Below, in pieces: positions 25,113-33,145 of a DNA stretch of 41,996 nucleotides. This DNA comes from Actinomycetes bacterium. Its GTDB lineage: Bacteria > Actinomycetota > Acidimicrobiia > Acidimicrobiales > RAAP-2. The stretch is from assembly GCA_021810205.1 (NCBI GenBank), contig JAJZJC010000022.1, positions 1 to 41,996 of the forward strand, given 5' to 3'. Position 1 is the first letter of the stretch. Each line of letters begins with the position of its first letter. The position numbers and the translations under genes were made by a program. A model generated the notes under the pieces. It did no database searches. It was not told the DNA's origin and saw only the letters and a program-made list of their open reading frames with translations.

Positions 25113-25751
25113 TTGGCGAAGATGGTGGCGAAGGTCGACAAGGGCAACAAGGCGACGACGGTGCGGCGCGTGCACGCACTCATCGGTGTCGCGCTTCACC
25201 AGGCCGAGAAGTGGGACCTCGTCGAGCGCAACGTGGCCCGGCGCGCGTCCCCTCCGCCCGTGCACGCTCTACAGGTGACGGCATCCGGTCCCGCGCAGGT
25301 ACGGGCCATCGTGGTCGAGGCCGAAAAGGTCGAACCTGCGCTCGCCGTCATGCTGCTCCCCGCTGCTCGCGGTGGCTGGGTCGAGAAGGGGACGAAGACG
25401 CATCAGGTGCGCCGGATCGGCCTCGACGACTTCGCTACGGCCGTCCTGCAGCGGCCACCGTGCGGAAGTCGGCGCCCTGGCGTCGGCGCTCGGCCTGACG
25501 GTGTTTGAGGATGGGTCCATCTTCTCCAGGTCGCTGATCGGTGCCGAGCCGTACCGCCCGGATGTTGTCTCGAAGTTGACGCAGCGCGTCGCAAAGGCTG
25601 CAACGGTCAACACGCATCTGCACGCCCTACGCCATTTCTCCGCGTCTACAGCCACACCCTCGAGCAGCGCGACCGCGATCTTGCGGCTTCGCTCGGGAAG
25701 GTCCTCGCACCGAGGCCGGCCGGGCCGGGAGAACACCCGACGGCGGAGTAG
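25113..25751 (+). pseudogene. decayed tyrosine recombinase (phage/ICE-type integrase)
   Basis: Pieces of one integrase follow in order. The TTG frame at 25113 gives ATTVRRVHALIGVALHQAEK and WDLVERNVARRASPPPV (core-binding domain). LAVMLLPAARGGWVEKG then jumps past the TGxRRGE block, so the first catalytic Arg is lost, into KTHQVRRIGLDD. After a frameshift near 25450 the text continues AEVGALASALGLTVFEDG and NTHLHALRHFS (second catalytic region). Another deletion and frame change leads to RVYSHTLEQRDRDLAASLG with the nucleophilic Tyr, ending at TAG 25749-25751. The N-terminal domain is also missing. With two frameshifts and two or more deletions it cannot be active. It sits just after tRNA-Lys. 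Confidence 0.82.
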
Positions 25752-26031
25752 GTTTCCGCGAGATGTTCGACCCGCGCTCGTCACTCTTCGTGGTCCGCGT
25801 GATCGGAGGCGAAGATGCTCGTCTGGATCTGAGCGGGGTGGGGCCGCCGGTCGACTACCGCGCCCGCGACAGTTGCGCTCCCCCGAACGGCACCTCTGCG
25901 CGCTCGGGTCGTCATCGTGGGACTCGATGTCCGGGCGGTAGGTGACGCGAGGACACTTGGGCCCCACAGCCCAAGCCCTCTCGTGCTTGTGTGTTGACCT
26001 GCTCACGCTGTGGCTGTAGCGGGAGGGTGGG

Positions 26032-26652
26032 TCACCCGATCGGTCGAACGCGGTGCCCCAGCTCTACCGGAACTCCGTGGGGCCAGGCGGGCGGACCTGG
26101 TTCGCCAACCGCTTCGCGACGGTCCGTCGCTGCACCTTCAGGATCCACTTGTGACCGTAGAGTTTGTCTGCTCGCCGATCGGGGACGTCTCCCGCCTGAT
26201 GTACGAGCGCACATTCGGGGACAGTCCGATTGGCGCCCGACGACTGCGTCGCCGAGCAGTCGATCGGCCATCGGCGGCGTCCGGCCGTCGGACCGGGGCC
26301 GCAGGCGTGTGGCTGCCCATATGCCGCCGGACACGATCGCTGCGACGGCGAGGACGCTGGCGGCCTCGTAGATGTCACGCGACCAGATCAGCGAAGGCAG
26401 GTCGCCCGGGTGACTGTTGGGCAGGAGAAGCCCAGCGAAGAGCGCGACGGAGCCCAAGAAGGTCAAGACCAATGCGGCGTTCACCCATCGTGCGATCTGC
26501 TCAACCCGCCGGATGTGACTCGCCACTTCTGCCGGATCAGTGTCGTTCGGCGCTCCGGACCACGTATCGACCTGCCGCCAGCACACGCCGAGGACGCCAA
26601 GCAGCACAATGGCGAGCAACGGTTCGGCCCTGGGGTTCGCGAGCGTCGTCAT
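26032..26652 (-). CDS. hypothetical multi-pass membrane protein
   Basis: About 206 residues from an ATG at 26652 (MTTLANPRAEPLLAIVLLG). Three hydrophobic segments are visible: about 11-27 (LLAIVLLGVLGVCW), about 54-76 (NAALVLTFLGSVALFAGLLL) and about 95-115 (AASVLAVAAIVSGGIWAA). The first 120 residues look like a genuine protein. The C-terminal 90 are Arg/Pro-rich and may be read-through past a lost stop, so the gene could be frameshifted at its 3' end. I do not recognise the family. Confidence 0.45.
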   Translation of the reverse strand: MTTLANPRAEPLLAIVLLGVLGVCWRQVDTWSGAPNDTDPAEVASHIRRVEQIARWVNAALVLTFLGSVALFAGLLLPNSHPGDLPSLIWSRDIYEAASVLAVAAIVSGGIWAATRLRPRSDGRTPPMADRLLGDAVVGRQSDCPRMCARTSGGRRPRSASRQTLRSQVDPEGAATDRREAVGEPGPPAWPHGVPVELGHRVRPIG

Positions 26653-26724
26653 CGCCCCCCGCCGGATCTGCCACAAGCAGTTCATCGGGCATGTCATCGA
26701 ATCGTAGGTGCTACTCGCAGCGGC

Positions 26725-26802
26725 GAGGCGCTCCATCCGTGAGCGCCAGTGAGGCGCTCCATCCGTGAGCGCCAATGAGGCGTTCCATCCGTGAGCGCCA
26801 AT
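26725..26802. repeat. three tandem 26-bp units, each a perfect or near-perfect hairpin
   Basis: Units at 26725-26750, 26751-26776 and 26777-26802 differ by one or two bases. Each contains GGCGCTC-CATCCGT-GAGCGCC, a 7-bp stem with a 7-nt loop; in the third unit one pair becomes G-T. There are no spacers, so this is not a CRISPR array. It lies in the 290-bp gap between the membrane-protein and cupin genes, where I see nothing else. Confidence 0.93.
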
Positions 26803-26945
26803 ATCGATAGAGGGATCACCTCCACCACCAGCAGCGTCTCGGGCGGGGTGCCTTTCACGTGCGAGAGCAAGACGCGCAGTGGTCTCGGGCGGCTCGGCAT
26901 CCGCTGCTCTCCACACGGCTCGGGCTGTTCACCGATCGCCGCGGG

Positions 26946-27287
26946 TCAAGCGCGGGAATCCGCTGCGCCTCGATCAGCGGCGTGAAGGGCGAGCCATCGC
27001 GTTCCCGGAAGGGTGTCGACCAGCCGATGGGGAACATGCGCGGGCAGCAAGATCCAGTCACCACTGCTGAGGTTCACGAGCTCGCCTTGCACTTGGAGGA
27101 TCGCTGCACCGTCGAGCACCACGACCCACTCGTCGTGGGCTTGGTCGTAGTCGACGGGCGCTGCGAGATTCCCGCTCACGATGTGTTCGATGACGGTGCC
27201 ATCGATCCGAGCAATCTCCTCGGAGCGCTCGCCGAGCTCGGGAGCCTCGACGTCGGATGGGAGGCGGCCCCGAAGCAGGGGTGTCAT
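26946..27287 (-). CDS. small cupin-domain protein
   Basis: A 113-residue single-domain cupin. The core reads DEWVVVLDGAAILQVQG, then LSSGDWILLPAHVPHRLVDT, covering cupin motif 2 with its His; motif 1 (usually G-x5-H-x-H-x3-E) is represented by AHDEWVVVLDG, with one His and a Glu. The usual motif-1 HxH is not intact, so metal binding is uncertain. The function is unknown; such proteins often bind small sugars or act as sensors. It starts 10 bp after a short frame with helix-turn-helix-like character. Confidence 0.8.
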   Translation of the reverse strand: MTPLLRGRLPSDVEAPELGERSEEIARIDGTVIEHIVSGNLAAPVDYDQAHDEWVVVLDGAAILQVQGELVNLSSGDWILLPAHVPHRLVDTLPGTRWLALHAADRGAADSRA

Positions 27288-27296
27288 GTGAGGAGC

Positions 27297-27485
27297 TCAT
27301 GACGACAGGCGATGGTGCAGAGGATGCCTCACCATAGGGCACACTGCTGATGCGATAGGCGACAGTCGTGGCTCCGGCGCAGCGGGTGGTCCGGGGACGT
27401 GCGGTAGGGGGCGAAGCATGGCGACCAGCTCTTCCCACGTGATGCTGGGCGCGGCTCGATGGGCTTCCTCGAGCAACGTGAGCAC
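27297..27485 (-). CDS. short ORF, possible remnant of a DNA-binding regulator
   Basis: The frame is open from 27608 to 27297 without a good start; the GTG at 27485 gives 62 residues. Before that GTG the same frame reads DDGLRIAKPGYVSQRLTGR and after it VLTLLEEAHRAAPSITWEEL, helical text that resembles part of a helix-turn-helix protein. The tail is Pro-rich. It ends 10 bp before the cupin start, as an XRE-plus-cupin pair would. I could not identify the family, and it may be a fragment. Confidence 0.3.
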   Translation of the reverse strand: MLTLLEEAHRAAPSITWEELVAMLRPLPHVPGPPAAPEPRLSPIASAVCPMVRHPLHHRLSS

Positions 27486-27537
27486 ACGACTGGGGATCCT
27501 TCCCGTGAGTCGCTGGCTGACATAGCCTGGTTTCGCG

Positions 27538-28257
27538 ATGCGCAGGCCGTCGTCAGCCCGGAGGCCATCGCCTCGAAGACCGGAGCACTCGTTTCGGTCA
27601 CGGGCGGTTCACCGACGGCGCCGCACCCCGCGCGATAGGGCGGTGATCGTCTCGTCGGGCGCTGCCTCGCTCCTGCTCTTGGTTCTCGCCGCGTTCGCGC
27701 TCGCTGGCGGCTTTTCCAGCTCCCCGACCGGAACGTCGCGAGGCGGCCATTTCCCGACGACGCACGCTCCTTCGTCGACGTCCACCACTTCGCCTGCCCC
27801 TGCCTCCTCGTCCCAACCGTCGTCTGCTTCCTCCTCTTCGTCGCCCGGGGGGAGCGCCACGCCGACGTCGACCACCTCCACGACGGGTCCGTTCGGAACG
27901 AGCACGACGTCGGGCTCCTCCGCGTCGGCCGCACCATCCGGTTCCGCAGTGGTGGCGACTGTCTCGCCCGCGGAGGTGCTCGTCGAAGTGCTGAACGGCT
28001 TTGGCGGGAACGGAGCGGCGGCGGCGGCCGCGGCTGCGCTGCACAGCCAGGGATTCGCCATCAATGGAACGGGCAACGCGAGCAGCTTCGAGTATGTCGA
28101 CAACGTCATCGAGTACGCGCCGGGCAACCTCTCGGGCGCGTACACGCTCGAGTCGTACGTCACCGGCACCACCCAGATCGTCGAGAGCCTCGACGTTCCC
28201 GCCGGAGAGGTCCAGCTCGTGCTCGGCTCAACGTATGACGGCATCGCCGAGAACTAA
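27538..28257 (+). CDS. membrane-anchored LytR_C-type domain protein
   Basis: Up to 239 residues. An Arg-rich N-terminus precedes one membrane segment (about 36-58: VIVSSGAASLLLLVLAAFAL). A Ser/Thr/Pro linker spans about 60-150, and a C-terminal domain matches LytR_C (VLVEVLNGFGGNGAAAAAAA, LHSQGFAINGTGNAS, DNVIEYAPG, VQLVLGSTYDG). LytR_C domains are found on wall-linked proteins outside the cell. The ATG at 27538 is used, but a GTG at 27644 just before the membrane segment is also possible. Confidence 0.7.
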   Translation: MRRPSSARRPSPRRPEHSFRSRAVHRRRRTPRDRAVIVSSGAASLLLLVLAAFALAGGFSSSPTGTSRGGHFPTTHAPSSTSTTSPAPASSSQPSSASSSSSPGGSATPTSTTSTTGPFGTSTTSGSSASAAPSGSAVVATVSPAEVLVEVLNGFGGNGAAAAAAAALHSQGFAINGTGNASSFEYVDNVIEYAPGNLSGAYTLESYVTGTTQIVESLDVPAGEVQLVLGSTYDGIAEN

Positions 28258-28421
28258 CCCCTCGTCGGGTACCGCCGCGCAGTAGCGGCACAGGAACGGC
28301 GTACCGGGTGCACCGCATGTCGGCTGTGACTGAGTGTCGAGGGGGCGGGCTCCGGCGTGAGTACTGTCTGCATCGACAGCTTGGTTACCTCGCAGCGGTC
28401 GGAGCTCGACCGTAGGGTTGG

Positions 28422-29204
28422 ATGATGCAGGTTCACTCCCTCGGCTTCGCCACCGATCTCATGGTCCTTCGGGCCGAAGGTTCGTCGGTCGTCGACAAGG
28501 GTGACCACCTGGTCGTTCAGACGACACAGGAGCCCGGCTATTGGTGGGGCAACTTCGTGCTCGTCGACGGGGCGGACCACATCGGGCAGGGCTTGCGAGC
28601 CTTCCGACGCGAATTCCCGAACGCTCGTCACACGGCTGTCGGGGTGGACGGGACCGACGGAGAGGTGCCGCACATGTTCGGGGACCTCGGTCTCGAGCCG
28701 AACGTCAGCGTCGTGCTCACGGCATCCACGCTGGAACCCGCGCCCGCGGCCACCACCGATGTGCACGCGCTGTCGAGCGAGGCAGACTGGAAGGGGCTCT
28801 TCGAGCTGCGCCAACAAGACCGCTCTCCTGGGGCCGACGCATCCTTCCAGCGGGCCCGGGTGGCTGCAGCGAGACGCGTCACCGACTCCGGCAAGGGACT
28901 GTTCCTCGGGGCGTTCCGTGCAGGTCAGCTCGTCTCCACGCTCGGCATCGTCTCCGACGGGTCGGGAACGGCGCGCTTTCAGCATGTACAGACGCACCCC
29001 GCGCACCGTCGCCAAGGTCTTGGCACTCACCTGACCTCGGCCGCCGCCGCGATCGCCCAAAGGTGCTGGACAATCGATCGGCTGGTGATTGTCGCCGATC
29101 CAGCTGGCCCCGCCATCGGGCTCTATCGGTCCCTGGGCTTCGAGCAAGCCGAGCTCCAAGTGCAGCTGGCGAGCTCCGCGAAGTGGAGCACGAGGACTCT
29201 GTGA
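28422..29204 (+). CDS. GNAT-family N-acetyltransferase
   Basis: A 260-residue protein whose C-terminal half (about 150-250) is a GNAT fold: GLFLGAFRAGQLVSTLGIV, the acetyl-CoA loop VQTHPAHRRQGLGTHLT (Q/RxxGxG/A), and PAGPAIGLYRSLGFEQAE. The first 110 residues (YWWGNFVLVDG and following) resemble the N-terminal domain of two-domain GNAT proteins. The substrate is unknown. Start codons ATG 28422 and ATG 28425 are adjacent. The 160-bp leader contains CTGTC-TGCATC-GACAG at 28364-28379, a small dyad of unknown use. Confidence 0.87.
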   Translation: MMQVHSLGFATDLMVLRAEGSSVVDKGDHLVVQTTQEPGYWWGNFVLVDGADHIGQGLRAFRREFPNARHTAVGVDGTDGEVPHMFGDLGLEPNVSVVLTASTLEPAPAATTDVHALSSEADWKGLFELRQQDRSPGADASFQRARVAAARRVTDSGKGLFLGAFRAGQLVSTLGIVSDGSGTARFQHVQTHPAHRRQGLGTHLTSAAAAIAQRCWTIDRLVIVADPAGPAIGLYRSLGFEQAELQVQLASSAKWSTRTL

Positions 29205-29243
29205 ACGCGCCACCCGCCCGGTCGGGGCAAGGTGCGGAGCGCG

Positions 29244-30671
29244 TCAGCCGGCGATCACGGGCGGTGCCAGCTCGTCGATCAGCGCCCACAGCTCGTCGAC
29301 GTGCCGCCGCTCGGTCCACGTGCCGCCGATCGCGCAGCGGATCGTGTAGCGACCGTCGAGCACCGTGTGGCTGAGCAGGACTCGCCGCGTCGCGTTCAGC
29401 TCGTCCAGCAGGTGCTCGGTGGCGGCGTTGCCCGCTACGTGCGCGAAGCACAGGAGGCTCAACGCGGGCGGCGCGCAGAATTCGAATCGCTCGTCCGCCT
29501 CGAGGCGCGCGCGGAGGAGGTCGGCGAGCGCGACATGGTGCCGCAGGTGGCGCCGCAGACCTTCGGCACCGTACGCGCGCAGGACGAACCACAGCTTGAG
29601 GGCCCGGAATCGGCGGCCGAGCGGCACCTGCCAGTCGCGATAATCGACGACCGTGCCGGCGTTCGACGCGGCGTTCCGCAGGTATTCGGGGGTGACCGAG
29701 AGCGCGTCGGTGAGCGCCGCGCGGTCGCGCACGTAGAAGCAGTCGCAGTCGAAGTTCGTCAGGAGCCACTTGTGGGGGTTGAAGGCGTAGCTGTCGGCGA
29801 GCTCGATCCCGTCGTGGAAGCCGCGAAACTCGGGGCAGAGCGCCGCCGAGCCGGCCATGGCAGCGTCGACATGGAGCCAGATCTCCCCATCGCCACAGAT
29901 GGTGCCGATGGATCGCAGTGGGTCGAAGGCCATCGACGAGGTGGTCCCTGCAGTCGCCAGAGCGAAGCACGGGGTGAGGCCCGCCGCTCGGTCCTCGTCG
30001 ACCATGGCGGCGAGGGCCTCGGGATCCATGGAGTAATCCGCGAGCACCGGCACGTGGCGGAGCTGGTCCGGCGCGAAGCCGGCGACCTTCGCGCCCTTCG
30101 CCACCGACGAATGTGCTTCCGACGTGGCGTAGAGCGTGAGCCGGTCGAGTGGCGTGCCTCCCCGCCGAGCACGCTCGCGCGCGGCAACGAGCGCGCACAG
30201 CGTCGCCGAGGACGCCGAGTCTTCGATGACGCCGCCACCGGAGCCGCTGAAGCGGAAGTGCACGGGCAGTCCCAGCAGCTCGACGAGCCAGTCGAGCACC
30301 ACCATCTCGAGCTCGGTGCACGCCGGGCTCGTCGCCCACAGCATCCCGTTCACCGCCAGGGCCGCCGACACGAGCTCGCCCAGGACTGCAGGTGGCGACG
30401 AGCTGGCGGGGAAGTAGGCGAAGAAGCCGGGCGCCTGCCAGTGCGTGATCCCGGGCATGACCACTCGATCGAGATCGGCGAGGACGGTGTCGAAGGCCTC
30501 GGGCTGCTCAGGCGCGTGCGCCGGGAGGAGCGATGCGATATCGCCGGGAGCGACCGAGGAGGATACCGGATAGCTCTCCACTGCCTCCAAGTACCGGGCG
30601 ACCCAGTCGAGGGCCGCCGCGCCGTCAGCGCGGAAGTCGGCTGCCGTGACGACGCGCGCATCGTCGACCAT
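29244..30671 (-). CDS. PLP-dependent decarboxylase (aromatic-L-amino-acid decarboxylase type)
   Basis: A 475-residue group II PLP decarboxylase. The PLP lysine is Lys301 in SYAFNPHKWLLTNFDCDC. Other family blocks are ITHWQAPGFFAYFPA, GSGGGVIEDSASSATLCAL, YATSEAHSSVAKGAKVAG, LATAGTTSSMAFDPL and IWLHVDAAMAGSAAL. The HWQ-P-F-FAYFP and SEAHSS blocks match the tryptophan/DOPA/tyrosine decarboxylase clade rather than glutamate decarboxylases. The product would be an aromatic amine; the exact substrate cannot be set from sequence. It ends 39 bp from the GNAT gene, with which it converges. Confidence 0.92.
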   Translation of the reverse strand: MVDDARVVTAADFRADGAAALDWVARYLEAVESYPVSSSVAPGDIASLLPAHAPEQPEAFDTVLADLDRVVMPGITHWQAPGFFAYFPASSSPPAVLGELVSAALAVNGMLWATSPACTELEMVVLDWLVELLGLPVHFRFSGSGGGVIEDSASSATLCALVAARERARRGGTPLDRLTLYATSEAHSSVAKGAKVAGFAPDQLRHVPVLADYSMDPEALAAMVDEDRAAGLTPCFALATAGTTSSMAFDPLRSIGTICGDGEIWLHVDAAMAGSAALCPEFRGFHDGIELADSYAFNPHKWLLTNFDCDCFYVRDRAALTDALSVTPEYLRNAASNAGTVVDYRDWQVPLGRRFRALKLWFVLRAYGAEGLRRHLRHHVALADLLRARLEADERFEFCAPPALSLLCFAHVAGNAATEHLLDELNATRRVLLSHTVLDGRYTIRCAIGGTWTERRHVDELWALIDELAPPVIAG

Positions 30672-30811
30672 CGGGCGAGCCTATCCGCCCCGACCACCGT
30701 GGTTGCCCGTGGTGCTCGGCGTGATCCACTGCGCACATCGGCGACCATCTGCTCGCGCCGGCGCTTTGGAATCGCATTCCCGGCGACGTGACGCGACGGC
30801 AGGCGATCTCG

Positions 30812-31213
30812 CTACCCGCGCGTCGGATGTGACTTGTTCAACGCCACCGCGGCGCGTACGAGCGCCATGAACGCACTGGCGTCGACGGTCTCACCCTCGT
30901 GCACGTCGATGGCGCGGCGGACGTTGCCATCGAGGCTCGCGTTGAAGAGCCGGCGCGGGTCCTCTAGGGCGGCCCCCTTGGCGAAGGTCAGCTTGACGTG
31001 GTCCTTGTAGACCTCGCCGGTGCAGATCATCCCTGCGTCCGACCACACCGGGACACCTGCGGGATTCGAGGGCTTCTTCCACTTCAGTTCCTCGATGACG
31101 TCGTGGTCTGCCTGCTTGATGAGGCCACGCAGCCGCGCGAGTGCCTCACCCCGCCAGTCGCCGAGCGCGGCGAACATCGCGTCGATCGTCTGCGACGCCG
31201 AGTCCTCACCCAT
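30812..31213 (-). CDS. DUF1801 (YdhG-like) domain protein
   Basis: A 133-residue protein with the DUF1801 pattern: an N-terminal helix (ASQTIDAMFAALGDWRGEAL), EELKWKKPSNPAGVPVW, GMICTGEVYKDHVKLTFAKG, then LFNASLDGNVRRAIDVHEG. The family shares a fold with frataxin-like/YdhG proteins; its function is not established. It lies between two PLP-enzyme genes on the same strand and could be co-transcribed with them. Confidence 0.85.
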   Translation of the reverse strand: MGEDSASQTIDAMFAALGDWRGEALARLRGLIKQADHDVIEELKWKKPSNPAGVPVWSDAGMICTGEVYKDHVKLTFAKGAALEDPRRLFNASLDGNVRRAIDVHEGETVDASAFMALVRAAVALNKSHPTRG

Positions 31214-31304
31214 CGAAGGTCGTGCTCCTCTCGTGCCGCCGGCAGCGCGATCCTACGCACTGGCACCGGGCGCCCTCGGGCTGCCTCCCGCCCGGGTGGT
31301 CGCC

Positions 31305-32729
31305 TCAACCCTGGGCGCAGCCGCCACCGGCAGCGCTGCCCGCAGACCACCATCCCGGAACCGAGGTGTCGGCGAAGAAGTCGCCTGACAGCGGGTCCTG
31401 GCGATAGGGGACGGGCGCCTCGGTGCCCGCCGTCAGCTGGCGCAGCGCGTCGAGCAGGGCGTCGACGTCTGTGACGGTGGAGCCGAGGCCGACGCTCGCC
31501 CGGACCGCGCCGGGGATGGCGCTGCGATCACCCGAGAGCACGCGCGCCCGCGTCCCGGCCATGTCGCGGCACCCGAGGAGGCGCATGAGGTACGGATGAG
31601 CGCAGAAGCAGCCGTGCCGCACGCCGATGCCGTACTCGCATGCCAGGCGCGCGGCCACCAGCCCGTGGGGCATGCCGTCGACGAGGAAGCTGGCGACGGC
31701 CAGGGTCGGGATCTCGGGCGGCGGCCCGAGGAGCGTCACGCGCTCGATGCCAGCGAGCCCCGAACGCAGGCGGTCGCCAAGCGCAGCCTCGTGCGCGTCG
31801 ACCGCCGCCCACCCGACGCGCGCCATCTCCTCGACAGCTGCGCCGAGCGCGACGGCGCCGACGACGTTGGGCGAACCGGCCTCTTCGCGTTCGGGCGGTG
31901 GTGCCCATAGGACCTCGTCGAGGTCGACCAGCTCCACCGCACCGCCGCCCATCAGGAACGGCTCCCCCTCGGCGAACGCGCCGCGCGGGCCGATCAACGC
32001 GCCGGCGCCGAAGGGCGCGTACATCTTGTGGCCGCTCCATGCGACGAAGTCGGGGCCCCGAGGGACCAGACGATGGGGCGCGAGCTGCGCTGCATCGAGC
32101 ACGACCGGGACGCCGCGGTCGTGGGCCGCGTCGCAGATCGCGTCGACCGGCGGCATCCAGCCCGTGACGTTCGACGCGCCGGTGATGGCGAGGAGACGGG
32201 GGACTGGCTGGGCGCAAAGAGCTGCGACGACGTCGTCGACGTCGAACATGCCGTCGGTGCCGCACTCGACATATCGGCGACGCGCGTAGCGTGCCCAGGG
32301 CAGCAGGTTGGCGTGATGCTCGACGACCGTGGTGCACACGACGTCGTCAGGCTCCAGGCGAAGCCGGAACGCGAGGTGGTTCAGGGCTTCGGTCGTGTTG
32401 CGGCAGATGATCGCCGTGTCGTCGCCTCCCTCGCGGCCTACGTGCGCAAGAATGCGCCGTCGGGCGGTCTCGAAGGCTGCCGTGGAAGCCCGGGACTTGA
32501 AGCCGGCGCCACGGTGGACGCTCGAGTACATCGGCAACAGCTCGGTGACCGCGGCTGCGACCGGAGCTGCGGCGGGCGTCGACGCTGCAGCATCGAGGTC
32601 GCGTGCGAGCCGGACCGTGCCGTCGAGGCACTCCACCTCGGTCGCCGCGCCCACGAGCTCGAGCAGCGGCCGTCGAGCTACCTGGCCACGAGGGGGAGCG
32701 GTGCCTGCGGGCTGGGTTTCGAGGTGCAC
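31305..32729 (-). CDS. class V aminotransferase / cysteine desulfurase-like enzyme
   Basis: A 474-residue fold-type I PLP enzyme. The PLP lysine is Lys235 in VAWSGHKMYAPFGAG, preceded by VVLDAAQLAPHR. The catalytic loop RHGCFCAHPY holds Cys374 and Cys376; Cys376 aligns with the cysteine of SufS/Csd. VVEHHANLLPW is the SufS-type strand. SufS usually has RxGHHCAQP, so RHGCFCAHP marks a divergent group with a Cys pair. It may remove sulfur from cysteine or lyse another amino acid; no SUF or other sulfur-transfer genes lie nearby to help. The C-terminus extends about 35 residues beyond the domain and includes a Cys near the end (GGGCAQG). Confidence 0.82.
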   Translation of the reverse strand: MHLETQPAGTAPPRGQVARRPLLELVGAATEVECLDGTVRLARDLDAAASTPAAAPVAAAVTELLPMYSSVHRGAGFKSRASTAAFETARRRILAHVGREGGDDTAIICRNTTEALNHLAFRLRLEPDDVVCTTVVEHHANLLPWARYARRRYVECGTDGMFDVDDVVAALCAQPVPRLLAITGASNVTGWMPPVDAICDAAHDRGVPVVLDAAQLAPHRLVPRGPDFVAWSGHKMYAPFGAGALIGPRGAFAEGEPFLMGGGAVELVDLDEVLWAPPPEREEAGSPNVVGAVALGAAVEEMARVGWAAVDAHEAALGDRLRSGLAGIERVTLLGPPPEIPTLAVASFLVDGMPHGLVAARLACEYGIGVRHGCFCAHPYLMRLLGCRDMAGTRARVLSGDRSAIPGAVRASVGLGSTVTDVDALLDALRQLTAGTEAPVPYRQDPLSGDFFADTSVPGWWSAGSAAGGGCAQG

Positions 32730-32839
32730 GTTCCCAGACTACGGACGAGCGTGACGGGGGAGGAGGTCTTGCGGGCAAAGGTGGTGCCTGGACGGTCTCG
32801 GCGCGACACCGGCCCGGGGGCGGCGATAGCCTGCGCCCG

Positions 32840-33145
32840 ATGGATTGGGCGAAGGGATCCGACGCCGCGCGAGGCGCGAGAGCTTGCTCCCAGCCGCAGA
32901 CGGCAGCCGACCCCGGCATGGGACCCGGCGTGCTCGACGTCGAGGGGTACCGTGGACTGTTGCGCTCGTCCGAGGATGCTCTCGATGCGGTCGACCGCGC
33001 GCTCGTCCAGCTCGACGAAGGCAGCTACGGCACCTGCACGGAGTGCGGTCTGGCCATCGACGACGCTCGCCTCGAGGCCGACCCCACGTTGCAGCAGTGC
33101 GCGCGCCATGACGCGGCGGCGACAGACGCCCCGCTCACGCCGTGA
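32840..33145 (+). CDS. small DksA/TraR-like zinc-finger protein
   Basis: A 101-residue protein with a helical N-terminus (YRGLLRSSEDALDAVDRAL, then QLDEGSYGTC) and a DksA-type finger: CTECG, IDDARLEADP, QQCARH. The usual fourth Cys is His here, so zinc would be held by three Cys and one His, or not at all. The acidic coiled-coil tip of true DksA is not evident, so it is closer to the short TraR/YocK-like proteins of actinobacteria. The ATG at 32840 lies 111 bp from the divergent aminotransferase. Its 3' end overlaps the cupredoxin gene by 11 bp in convergent orientation. Confidence 0.8.
   Translation: MDWAKGSDAARGARACSQPQTAADPGMGPGVLDVEGYRGLLRSSEDALDAVDRALVQLDEGSYGTCTECGLAIDDARLEADPTLQQCARHDAAATDAPLTP

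Noticed and set aside
25752-26031. Open frames in both directions after the integrase remnant
   Set aside because: No motif, start signal or composition typical of a gene; left unannotated.
26725-26802. Possible CRISPR array
   Set aside because: The units are directly adjacent with no spacers and no cas genes are in the window.
27609-28244. Minus-strand open frame opposite the LytR_C gene
   Set aside because: Acidic low-complexity shadow of the Ser/Thr linker; the plus frame has a membrane segment and a recognisable C-terminal domain.
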